Part shown: positions 35,653 through 43,510 of the stretch, piece after piece
Position numbering within the stretch: the stretch's first letter is position 1
Layout of the letters: every line of letters begins with the position of its first letter
DNA from: an uncultured Muribaculaceae bacterium
Lineage (GTDB): Bacteria > Bacteroidota > Bacteroidia > Bacteroidales > Muribaculaceae
Assembly: GCA_910586895.1 (NCBI GenBank)
Contig: CAJUIW010000007.1
Span: 1-64,000 of the forward strand
Reading direction: 5' to 3'
DNA length: 64,000 nt
The notes under the pieces: model-generated
The model's input: the letters and a program-made list of their open reading frames with translations, nothing else
Database searches by the model: none
What the model was told of the DNA's origin: nothing
Translations under genes and position numbers: made by a program

Positions 35653-36840
35653 ATGAATACAACACAGTCATTGCAATATGGTAAAAAGGGGCTTATAATG
35701 CAGATTATACCCGTAATGCTATGCTTCTTTGCCATGGGTTTTGTGGACCTTGTAGGTACCGCGTCAAATTATGTTCAGAAGGATCTCGGACTCTCTGACT
35801 CGCAAGCCAATCTGTTTCCATCGCTTGTTTTCTTCTGGTTTCTGATTTTTTCAGTGCCTACAGGAATGCTGATGAACCGTATAGGACGGAAAAAGACAGT
35901 ATTGATAAGCCTCTTTATCACAGCTCTGTCACTGATTATACCTATGTTTGGTGACAGCTATATGGTAATGCTGGTGTCATTCTCATTGCTCGGAATTGGC
36001 AACGCCGTAATGCAGACTTCGCTTAATCCTCTTGTGACGAATCTTATCAATGGCGACAAATTGGCGTCCACTCTTACATTCGGTCAGTTTGTCAAGGCTA
36101 TAGCTTCATTCCTTGCACCTATAATCGCGGCATGGGGCGCCACTACATACTTCCCGACATTCGGACTTGGGTGGAGAGCTCTGTTCGTGATATATGCCGT
36201 GGTAAGCTTCCTGTCTATTTCAGCCCTTGCCGCAACCCCTATCGAGGAGGAGCGTCCCGACAAGGCTTCAGGTGTGGGTGAATGTCTGAAACTGCTTGGA
36301 CGTCCGTTCATATTGCTCTGCTTCATAGGTATAATGTGTCATGTGGGGATTGACGTAGGTACCAATACCGTGGCTCCAAAGATAATCATGGAGCGACTGG
36401 GCCTGCCTCTTGAGGAAGCCGGATTTGCTACAAGCGTATATTTCATATTCCGTACAGCCGGATGCTTCCTTGGCGCTTTCCTGCTGCGCACCATGTCGCC
36501 GAAACTGTTTTTCGGGATCAGTGTGGCCCTGATGGTAGTGGCAATGGTAATGATGACAGTATGCCATTCGCTCACGCCTCTCTATATCGGTATCGGGCTC
36601 GTAGGCCTGGGCAATTCCAATATATTCTCCGTGGTGTTCTCACAGGCTCTTGTCTATGCTCCTCAGGAGAAGAACGAAGTGTCGGGATTAATGATCATGG
36701 GACTGTTCGGAGGCACTGTATTCCCTCTGGCCATGGGATTCGCGGCCGATGCAATGGGACAGATCGGTGCTGTGGCAGTAATGTCGGCCGGAGTGTTATA
36801 TCTGATGTACTATACTGTGAAAATTAAAGTTATTAAATAA
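35653..36840 (+). CDS. MFS sugar transporter (fructose/glucose type)
   Basis: A 395-residue inner-membrane permease with twelve predicted TM segments. MFS motifs: the loop 2-3 pattern GMLMNRIGRKKTVL (about residues 76-89) and a PESP-free FucP/GluP-like core. The N-terminal half starts IIPVMLCFFAMGFVDLVGTA (first TM). It lies 9 bp after the GH32 gene and 23 bp before a fructokinase gene, so fructose is the probable substrate (inference from context). Confidence 0.88.
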   Translation: MNTTQSLQYGKKGLIMQIIPVMLCFFAMGFVDLVGTASNYVQKDLGLSDSQANLFPSLVFFWFLIFSVPTGMLMNRIGRKKTVLISLFITALSLIIPMFGDSYMVMLVSFSLLGIGNAVMQTSLNPLVTNLINGDKLASTLTFGQFVKAIASFLAPIIAAWGATTYFPTFGLGWRALFVIYAVVSFLSISALAATPIEEERPDKASGVGECLKLLGRPFILLCFIGIMCHVGIDVGTNTVAPKIIMERLGLPLEEAGFATSVYFIFRTAGCFLGAFLLRTMSPKLFFGISVALMVVAMVMMTVCHSLTPLYIGIGLVGLGNSNIFSVVFSQALVYAPQEKNEVSGLMIMGLFGGTVFPLAMGFAADAMGQIGAVAVMSAGVLYLMYYTVKIKVIK

Positions 36841-36863
36841 AGAAATCGTAAAAATCATATATC

Positions 36864-37742
36864 ATGGATCGTATTGTAGTAGGAATGGGCGAGGCATTAT
36901 GGGATGTTCTCCCCGAAGGAAAGAAAATAGGTGGCGCACCGGCTAATTTTGCCTATCATGTGTCACAGTTCGGCCTTGACAGCATGGCTGTCAGTGCTAT
37001 AGGTGAGGATGCTCTTGGAGCCGAACTGCTTGCCAATTTTGACGAGAAGGGAGTGAAATATCATATTGACACGGTGCCTTATCCTACGGGAACCGTGCAG
37101 GTGGAGATTGATCAGGCCGGAATACCACAGTATGAAATAAAGGAAAATGTGGCGTGGGACAATATCCCGTACACTGAGAGCCTGAAGGAGATAGCCGGCC
37201 GTACAGGAGCGGTATGTTTCGGGTCGCTGGCCCAGCGAAATGTGGTGTCACGCAATACTATCAATGACTTTCTGGATGCTATTCCGGAGGATAACAAGCC
37301 GCTTGTGGTTTTTGACGTGAATCTGCGTCAGGGATTCTACAACAAGGAGATTCTGTGCAACTCCATGAAACGTTGCAATATCCTGAAAATAAATGATGAG
37401 GAACTCGTGGTAGTGAGCCGCATGTTCGGCTATCCGGGTATCGACCTTCAGGATAAGTGCTGGATTCTTTTGGGAAAATACAATCTGAAGATGCTGATTC
37501 TTACATGTGGCATAAACGGTAGCTACGTGTTCACTCCCGGAAATGTATCATATCAGCCTACTCCCCGGGTGGAAGTAGCCGATACAGTGGGCGCCGGCGA
37601 TTCATTTACCGCCGCGTTCATAGCGAGCATACTCAAAGGTAAGAGTGTGCAGGAGGCGCATCAGAAAGCTGTAGCGACATCAGCTTTCGTATGTACTCAG
37701 CAGGGGGCTATGCCGGTACTGCCTGCCGAGCTGACCGAATAA
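36864..37742 (+). CDS. Fructokinase (PfkB/ribokinase family)
   Basis: A 292-residue cytoplasmic sugar kinase. N-terminal GEALWDVLPEGKKIGGAPANFA (given by its parts GEALWD and GGAPANFA) holds the sugar-binding Gly-Gly. The C-terminal PfkB signature DTVGAGDSFTAAFIA (about residues 235-249) carries the catalytic Asp. It phosphorylates the fructose released by the GH32 enzyme, probably to fructose 6-phosphate. Last gene of the operon; a terminator follows at 37774. Confidence 0.92.
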   Translation: MDRIVVGMGEALWDVLPEGKKIGGAPANFAYHVSQFGLDSMAVSAIGEDALGAELLANFDEKGVKYHIDTVPYPTGTVQVEIDQAGIPQYEIKENVAWDNIPYTESLKEIAGRTGAVCFGSLAQRNVVSRNTINDFLDAIPEDNKPLVVFDVNLRQGFYNKEILCNSMKRCNILKINDEELVVVSRMFGYPGIDLQDKCWILLGKYNLKMLILTCGINGSYVFTPGNVSYQPTPRVEVADTVGAGDSFTAAFIASILKGKSVQEAHQKAVATSAFVCTQQGAMPVLPAELTE

Positions 37743-37773
37743 TGATAGGATAAATAGTTCATGACAGCGAAGA

Positions 37774-37815
37774 GGGGAGAGGCCTGCAACAGGTTTCTCC
37801 CCCTTTATTCTTCTT
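37774..37815 (+). terminator. Terminator of the fructan enzyme operon
   Basis: A stem GGGGAGA/TCTCCCC (37774-37780 with 37796-37802), with an inner CCTG/CAGG pair, is followed by CTTTATTCTTCTTT. Confidence 0.75.
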
Positions 37816-37838
37816 TATAATTAGCAAATTTGCTTCTT

Positions 37839-37958
37839 ATGTATAAGACTTCTATTTTTGTACCATTATTTATAAGTCGGCATATTATAATTACTTATGA
37901 TGAAGAGCCGGTGCTGACTGTATGTAATATTGTAGAATTGTCAAATCATTATAAGTAA
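37839..37958 (+). other. Short ORF of 39 codons ending 5 bp before higA
   Basis: An open frame (ATG 37839, stop 37956-37958; open back to 37821) ends SNHYK, 5 bp before the HigA start. Its spacing is that of the toxin gene in a HigBA pair, but 39 residues are far too few for HigB (about 90), and I do not recognise HigB residues. It may be a decayed toxin end or chance. Confidence 0.2.
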
Positions 37959-37963
37959 AAATC

Positions 37964-38311
37964 ATGGGTATTACATTGAAAGGTATAGCTCCTGAAATGA
38001 TAGCGAATAATCTTTTTCCGAGTCAACCGATTCATCCCGGAGAGATGATAAAGGATGAGATTGAATACCGTGGTATATCTCAAAAGGCCCTTGCGGCAGA
38101 GATAGGCATACCGGCATCAGTACTAAATGCCGTTCTCAATGGCAAACGTGCGGTAACTACTGAATATGCCCTTCTTCTTGAGGCTGCATTGGGTATTGAT
38201 GCAGATATATGGCTTAAAATCCAGTCAGACTATAATAAACAGGTCGCCAAGTCAGATCCTTCATTCATGGAACGCATTAACCGCATACGTAAAGTAGCGG
38301 CCTTTCTCTGA
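37964..38311 (+). CDS. higA: HigA-family antitoxin (XRE helix-turn-helix), apparently without HigB
   Basis: A 115-residue DNA-binding antitoxin. The family start IHPGEMIKDEIEYRGISQKA (about residues 26-45) is followed by the HTH LAAEIGIPASVLNAVLNGKR and TTEYALLLEAALGI. In HigBA modules the toxin gene normally lies just upstream. Here the upstream space holds only a 39-codon ORF and a terminator. The protein is therefore an orphan antitoxin or the survivor of a lost module. Downstream genes are convergent and unrelated. Confidence 0.88.
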   Translation: MGITLKGIAPEMIANNLFPSQPIHPGEMIKDEIEYRGISQKALAAEIGIPASVLNAVLNGKRAVTTEYALLLEAALGIDADIWLKIQSDYNKQVAKSDPSFMERINRIRKVAAFL

Positions 38312-38344
38312 TTTTTTGAAAACAGTTAGCTCTCTTCGGATAGT

Positions 38345-39298
38345 CTATTGAAGGATGGCGTCAATGGCGGTCAGTTCATCGGCTGTGAATGGGGGAGCGT
38401 CAATGGCTTTGAGGCTGTTGTCAAGCTGATGGGTTGAACTTACTCCGGTTATCACGGATGTAAGGTAGCGTTTTGCGAGGAGCCATGATATTGACATCTG
38501 TGCCAGCGATTGACCGCGTCCGGCAGCGATGTCATTTAACCGGGTAGCTTTTGCAATCCACTGGTCAGTAATGTCCGATTCATGCAGGAATGCGCCCTCA
38601 CGATGCACTCTTGAATCAGCCGGTATGCCATGCAGATAGCGGTCAGTGAGCAGACCCTGCGCAAGAGGTGAGAATGCTATAAAACCAAGTCCGCACTTTT
38701 TAAGCATGTCAATATGCGCATCTTCAGGTTTGCGGCATATCATATTGTAGCGGTCCTGATATATCAGGCAGCGCACATGTTGCTCCGACATCATGCGGCA
38801 AGCCTCGGCAGCTTTGTCGGCCGGGTATTTCGAAAGCCCTATATAAAGGGCTTTCCCTTGCTTGACTATATCAATAAGCGCCTGGATGGTTTCCTCCAGA
38901 GGTGTCTCGGGGCAGTAGCGGTGGCTGTAAAATATGTCGAAATACTCAAGTCCTGTACGGCGCAGGCTCTGGTTGATACTTGCCATGATATACTTGCGGG
39001 AGCCGCCGTCGCCGTAAGGTCCGTTCCACATCAGATGGCCCGCTTTTGAAGATACTATTATTTCATCGCGGTGAGTATGGAGGTTGCGCGACATGATTTT
39101 GCCGAATGTCAGCTCGGCGCTACCGGGAGGCGGTCCGTAGTTGTTGGCAAGGTCAAAATGCGTCACGCCGCAGTCGAATGCGTGTGTTATGATATGCTCG
39201 GATGTGGCGAAGTCAGCTGACTGGCCGAAGTTGTGCCATAGTCCGAGTGATATTTCAGGGAGCTGAAGTCCGCTCCGTCCGCAAAATCGGTATTTCAT
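38345..39298 (-). CDS. Aldo/keto reductase (YghZ / L-glyceraldehyde-3-phosphate reductase type)
   Basis: A 317-residue cytoplasmic NADPH-dependent reductase. The catalytic tetrad is visible: Asp and Tyr in HFDLANNYGPPPGSAE (about residues 47-62), Lys in IIVSSKAGH (near 85) and His in FDIFYSHRY (near 127). C-terminal NADP contacts fit SVITGVSSTHQLDNS. The GPPPGSAE loop is typical of the YghZ group. Single gene with its own promoter. Confidence 0.92.
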   Translation of the reverse strand: MKYRFCGRSGLQLPEISLGLWHNFGQSADFATSEHIITHAFDCGVTHFDLANNYGPPPGSAELTFGKIMSRNLHTHRDEIIVSSKAGHLMWNGPYGDGGSRKYIMASINQSLRRTGLEYFDIFYSHRYCPETPLEETIQALIDIVKQGKALYIGLSKYPADKAAEACRMMSEQHVRCLIYQDRYNMICRKPEDAHIDMLKKCGLGFIAFSPLAQGLLTDRYLHGIPADSRVHREGAFLHESDITDQWIAKATRLNDIAAGRGQSLAQMSISWLLAKRYLTSVITGVSSTHQLDNSLKAIDAPPFTADELTAIDAILQ

Positions 39299-39329
39299 GG
39301 TTGAGAGAATGACGTTGTTATAGTATATG

Positions 39330-39337
39330 CAAAGATA
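39330..39337 (-). promoter_or_regulatory. -7 promoter element for the aldo/keto reductase
   Basis: TATCTTTG on the minus strand, 31 bp before the start codon. Confidence 0.5.
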
Positions 39338-39380
39338 ACCATTTGTGTCAATTAAGAAATAATATTATCTTAGCATTGTT

Positions 39381-40247
39381 ATGATGCAACCGACAGTCAG
39401 AACCCTTGAAGGGATAGATATCGATAAGATAACAGATATATTTGAGGCGGCATTTGCTGATTATGCGGTGTCGTTCAGCCGTGATGAAATCAAGTCAATG
39501 CTCCGCAGGCGAGGGTACAGTCCGGAGTATTCCTATGGAGTGTTTGACCGAGGCTCGATAGTGGCCTTTGCGTTGAGCGGCAAGGATTATTTTGCCGGAA
39601 AATCAACAGTCTATGACATCGCCACGGCTGCCATGCCTGATTATCGTGGGCGCGGTCTGTCCGGACTTATGTTTAGCCGTGCTATTCCGGAATTGGTAGC
39701 TGCCGGGGTGGAGAGGTATTTGCTGGAGGTGCTTTGCGACAATGAGGCTGCAATCAAAGCCTACAGGAAGCAAGGGTTTGCAGTTGGCCGTACATTCCTA
39801 TGCCACAGGCAGACCTGCACAGAGGTGATAAGTGCCGGTATCAATGTTGAAGGTGTAAATATAAAACCGCTTGTCCCGTCGGACGACATACTGGCGGATG
39901 ACATGTTCTGCGATTTCACTCCATCGTGGCAGAATAGCCGTGAATCGATACTCAGGGCCTCAACAGATTTTAAGGCATTCGGAGCATACCATAATGATAT
40001 GTTGGTGGGCTACACCCTGTTCGATGCACGGTATGGCGATCTCACACGGATAGCCGTCCGTGAGGAAATGCGTCGTAAAGGTATAGGCTCGATGTTGCTT
40101 AACAGGTTTCTTGCGGAGAACCGCGCCGATGCGGTCAAAGTGCTTAATATAGAATCGACGTGCAGTTCTTTGGTTGAATTTCTGAAGAGGTATAATATCA
40201 ACGAAGCATCGCGGCAATATGAAATGTATAAGGAATTATCAACATGA
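39381..40247 (+). CDS. Tandem GNAT N-acetyltransferase
   Basis: A 288-residue protein with two GNAT domains. The first (residues about 1-150) has the acetyl-CoA loop MPDYRGRGLSGLMFSRAI and the following CDNEAAIKAYRKQGF. The second (about 155-288) has AVREEMRRKGIGSMLLNRFL. Double GNAT proteins acetylate varied small molecules or proteins; the substrate is unknown. It ends 28 bp before the promoter of the thiamine operon. Confidence 0.85.
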   Translation: MMQPTVRTLEGIDIDKITDIFEAAFADYAVSFSRDEIKSMLRRRGYSPEYSYGVFDRGSIVAFALSGKDYFAGKSTVYDIATAAMPDYRGRGLSGLMFSRAIPELVAAGVERYLLEVLCDNEAAIKAYRKQGFAVGRTFLCHRQTCTEVISAGINVEGVNIKPLVPSDDILADDMFCDFTPSWQNSRESILRASTDFKAFGAYHNDMLVGYTLFDARYGDLTRIAVREEMRRKGIGSMLLNRFLAENRADAVKVLNIESTCSSLVEFLKRYNINEASRQYEMYKELST

Positions 40248-40274
40248 ATATGGTGGCGCAGCTGAATTTATTTG

Positions 40275-40282
40275 TAACTTTG
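40275..40282 (+). promoter_or_regulatory. -7 promoter element of the thiamine uptake operon
   Basis: TAACTTTG matches TAnnTTTG and lies about 35 bp before the TPP riboswitch. Confidence 0.5.
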
Positions 40283-40316
40283 CGGCGGATTTTAGAGTGA
40301 TAAAATAAGATCCGAA

Positions 40317-40404
40317 ATAATTAGGGGTGCATCCGAGGCCACGGCCCGGAAGCTGAGAGTACACCCTTTGAATCTGATCCGGTTAGTACCGGCGTAGAGA
40401 AATT
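40317..40404 (+). ncRNA. TPP riboswitch (THI element)
   Basis: The conserved parts of the thiamine pyrophosphate aptamer are in order: GGGGTGC (40324-40330), GCTGAGAGT (40352-40360), ACACCC, GAATCTGATCCGGTTAGTACC and GGCGTAGAGAAATT (the last three read in series, 40361-40404). P1 closes AATT with AATT. The start codon of the receptor gene is at 40408, only 3 nt after the aptamer. Control is therefore probably at translation initiation: TPP binding would hide the start region and shut off uptake. Confidence 0.95.
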
Positions 40405-40407
40405 GAT

Positions 40408-42663
40408 ATGGACAAGATATCTTCAATCCGGCTTGCTGTAGCCGTATACGCGTGTGCGTATGTATGTAATCCTGCCGTCAGTGCGGCAGAAGTTTCCAAC
40501 ACAGTTCCCGACTCAATGACGGTGAAGCTCCGCAATGTCGAGGTTGTTGCCAACAGGGCCAACAAGCGAACTCCGGTGGCGTTCTCCGATATTACAGCCA
40601 AAGAGTTGGCGCGCATCAATGACGGACGCGATATCCCATTTCTGCTTGAATCACTGCCTTCGATTGTCACCACCGGCGATGCCGGCGGAGGGATAGGCTA
40701 TTCAGGAATACGTGTGCGCGGCACTGATGCCTCGCGCATCAATATCACGGCCAACGGTGTGCCTATTAATGACTCGGAGAGCCACAATGTCTATTGGGTG
40801 AATATGCCTGACCTGGCTTCATCGCTGCGTGACATTCAGGTGCAGCGCGGTGCCGGAACATCGACCAACGGAGCCGGTGCGTTCGGGGCATCAATCAATA
40901 TGATAACGGATGCGCCTTCAATGGATCCTGCGGCAGAGATTTCAGCTTCTTATGGGTCATACAATGCCAATAAGCAGACAGTAAAGGTGCAGTCCGGCCT
41001 GTTTGACGACAAATGGAGTCTGGACATGCGCCTGAGTCACATGGGTTCTGACGGATATATCGACCGTGCATATTCAAAACTGTGGAGCTATCTCGGACAG
41101 CTTTCCTATCAGTCAAGCGGCACACTGGTCCGTCTGCTCGCTTTCGGCGGAAAGGAACAGACATATATGGCATGGGACTATGCCTCGAAAGAGGAGATGG
41201 CCAAGTATGGACGCCGGTATAATCCGTGCGGCAAGTACACGGCCGATGATGGCTCTACGGCATTCTATCCCGATCAGTATGATTATTTCGTACAGCATCA
41301 CATTCAGCTCCTCGGATTCAGGAATCTGTCGGATAGATGGCGATTCAACATTACATTCCATTATACGAAAGGCGACGGCTATTACAAGCAGTATAAGACG
41401 GACCGCACACTTGTGGAGTATGGGCTGCAGCCATTTGTCAACGGCGCCGGCCAGTTGGTTGAGAAGTCTGACCTTGTAAGACTTAAGAACAATGACAATG
41501 ATTTCGGAGGCGGGATGCTGACGTTCAATTATACCGGCAGCCGCTTCAACGCCACTATAGGCGGAGCTGCCAACTGGCACCGCGGCAACCATTTCGGACA
41601 GATTGATTTCGTGCGCAATTATGTCGGTCCTATAAATCCGCTACAGGAGTACTACCGCAATGTAGGACGAAAATTTGACAGCAACGTTTACGCGCGTGGC
41701 GATTATGAGATATGCCGCGGTCTGTCAGCCTACGCCGACTTGCAATTCAGGCATATACGCTATTCCATCCGTGGCATAAGCGACAACTATGACTGGAACA
41801 CTGAAGCTCCCGGAGCGCTTGACATATTCCGCCGCTACAATTTCTTCAATCCCAAGGCGGGGCTGACGTATCAGAACCGTCAGCACAGAGCCTACGTGTC
41901 ATGGAGCGTGGCCCATAAGGAACCTGTGCGTGACAACTTCACTGACTGCGATGCCGCCCATTATCCTACGGCTGAACGTCTGTTTGACTATGAAGCGGGC
42001 TACACATTCACACATCCGCTGTTCTCGCTCGGGGCCAATCTCTACTACATGGATTACAAGGACCAGCTGATAGCCACCGGGCAGCTGTCCGACACCGGAA
42101 ATGCCATCAGTGTCAATGTCCCCAAGTCATACCGTATGGGCATTGAGTTGCAGGGCACGCTTAAACCGTGCCGATGGTTTGACTGGCAGATCAACGCCAC
42201 GCTGTCGCGCAACCGCATCAAGGATTTTGTGCAGTATATCTACGAGGATGGATGGAAGAATCCCATAACACGTGAATTTGCCGATACGCCTATCGCCTTC
42301 TCGCCTGATGTGGTGATGCACAATGCGTTCAATTTTCATGTAGGTGCATTTGACGCCTCTCTGACATCGCGCTATGTGTCGGACCAGTATATGGACAACG
42401 CCCGCACCGCCGAGGCTAAGCTCGATTCATATTTTGTGAGCGACCTGAGGCTTAACTATACATTCCGCAATATCCCTTCAGTGAAGGAACTGTCGGTAGG
42501 AGTGGCTGTCTACAATCTGTTAAATGCCAAGTATTGCAACAACGGTTATGCCGGCACCGAATATTATGTGGACGATGCCGGAAAGAAGGTGATATACAGC
42601 TATGCCGGTTTTGCGGCACAGGCCACTACAAATGTGATGGCCTCAGTCAATATAAAATTCTGA
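40408..42663 (+). CDS. TonB-dependent receptor for thiamine (OMPthi type)
   Basis: A 751-residue outer-membrane receptor. Signal peptide about residues 1-30. The plug begins TVKLRNVEVVANRANKRTPVAF (key part VEVVANRA), with IRVRGTDASRINITANGVPIND and IQVQRGAGTSTNGAGAFGASI motifs (given in part). A full barrel follows and the end is TNVMASVNIKF. A TPP riboswitch lies directly upstream and the PnuT-type permease gene directly downstream, matching the thiamine uptake operons described in Bacteroidetes. Thiamine as substrate is inferred from this regulation. Confidence 0.92.
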   Translation: MDKISSIRLAVAVYACAYVCNPAVSAAEVSNTVPDSMTVKLRNVEVVANRANKRTPVAFSDITAKELARINDGRDIPFLLESLPSIVTTGDAGGGIGYSGIRVRGTDASRINITANGVPINDSESHNVYWVNMPDLASSLRDIQVQRGAGTSTNGAGAFGASINMITDAPSMDPAAEISASYGSYNANKQTVKVQSGLFDDKWSLDMRLSHMGSDGYIDRAYSKLWSYLGQLSYQSSGTLVRLLAFGGKEQTYMAWDYASKEEMAKYGRRYNPCGKYTADDGSTAFYPDQYDYFVQHHIQLLGFRNLSDRWRFNITFHYTKGDGYYKQYKTDRTLVEYGLQPFVNGAGQLVEKSDLVRLKNNDNDFGGGMLTFNYTGSRFNATIGGAANWHRGNHFGQIDFVRNYVGPINPLQEYYRNVGRKFDSNVYARGDYEICRGLSAYADLQFRHIRYSIRGISDNYDWNTEAPGALDIFRRYNFFNPKAGLTYQNRQHRAYVSWSVAHKEPVRDNFTDCDAAHYPTAERLFDYEAGYTFTHPLFSLGANLYYMDYKDQLIATGQLSDTGNAISVNVPKSYRMGIELQGTLKPCRWFDWQINATLSRNRIKDFVQYIYEDGWKNPITREFADTPIAFSPDVVMHNAFNFHVGAFDASLTSRYVSDQYMDNARTAEAKLDSYFVSDLRLNYTFRNIPSVKELSVGVAVYNLLNAKYCNNGYAGTEYYVDDAGKKVIYSYAGFAAQATTNVMASVNIKF

Positions 42664-42664
42664 T

Positions 42665-43249
42665 ATGGGTACAATTCTTGAAATAGCCGGTTTCGTCATC
42701 GGTCTGCTCTACCTGTGGTGGGAGTATCATGCCAATTCGAAGCTATGGCTCGCATCGCTTATCATGCCGGCTATATCAATGTGGATATATTTCAGCAAAG
42801 GATTGTATGCTGATTTTGGCATCAACATCTACTATCTGTTGATAGCCATATATGGCTACTGGGTGTGGACCCGTGGCGGGCGGAATAAGAAAAACACCGA
42901 TTCAGGTAGCGCGGTACCTATTACCCACATTCCTTTCCGTATATTGGCAGGAGCATCAGGCGTATTTGCGGCAGTGTGGTGTGCCATATACCTTATCCTT
43001 ACCAATTTTACCAACAGTACCGTGCCGCTGTGCGATTCATTCACTACCGCACTCAGCATAGTGGCTATGTGGCTTCTGGCAAAGAAATATGTGGAGCAGT
43101 GGATAGCATGGGTGTTGGTTGACATAGTATGCGTAGGGCTTTATATCTACAAAGGGATATATTTCTACGCCACGCTATATGCCGTCTATTCCGTGGTGGC
43201 CTGCTTCGGCTATCGCAAATGGCTCCGACTGATGCATGAACGGCCCTGA
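42665..43249 (+). CDS. pnuT: PnuC-family thiamine transporter (PnuT)
   Basis: A 194-residue inner-membrane transporter with about seven TM segments. Family patterns include LYLWWEYHANSKLWLASL, IYYLLIAIYGYWVW (about residues 57-70) and WIAWVLVDIVCVGLYIYKGI (near the end). It starts 1 bp after the receptor stop, so it is under the same TPP riboswitch. PnuT moves thiamine inward by diffusion, and trapping normally needs a thiamine pyrophosphokinase. In many Bacteroidetes that kinase gene is next; here it is absent. Confidence 0.9.
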   Translation: MGTILEIAGFVIGLLYLWWEYHANSKLWLASLIMPAISMWIYFSKGLYADFGINIYYLLIAIYGYWVWTRGGRNKKNTDSGSAVPITHIPFRILAGASGVFAAVWCAIYLILTNFTNSTVPLCDSFTTALSIVAMWLLAKKYVEQWIAWVLVDIVCVGLYIYKGIYFYATLYAVYSVVACFGYRKWLRLMHERP

Positions 43250-43510
43250 CATGATCACATTCCCGGTAGGGACATCTTCGATGTGTTAGACGCAGCCATG
43301 CTGAGATCCTGAAATGTTTATTCTTGTTTTGGCGTGGGCCGAGCTGAAAGCGAGTACCATGCTAAGGGACGCAATGTCAGAATTTTGGAATTACGTGGTT
43401 CTATTGTTTTATTTAGTAGTTATAGCTATCTCTGATTTTGCATCAGATAAAAATTGCGGATAGATGTAACCTATCGACAATTTTCAGTGTCATGAATAAA
43501 AACAATAGAT
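43250..43510. other. Intergenic region, 261 bp
   Basis: No gene is seen. Just after pnuT a compact foldable segment (CACAT/ATGTG closing TCCC-GGTA-GGGA and CATC-TTC-GATG, 43256-43285) occurs without a T-tract. Nearer the next gene, TCTGAT/ATCAGA (43431-43447) and GATAG/CTATC hairpins lie in its probable leader. No known riboswitch pattern was recognised. Confidence 0.4.

Noticed and set aside
37821..37958. Calling the short ORF before higA a HigB toxin
   Set aside because: It has only 39 codons and no recognisable HigB residues; kept only as an unassigned short ORF.
43250..43510. Foldable segment after pnuT as a riboswitch
   Set aside because: It does not fit any aptamer pattern I know, lies after rather than before a transporter gene, and lacks a terminator or start-site switch.
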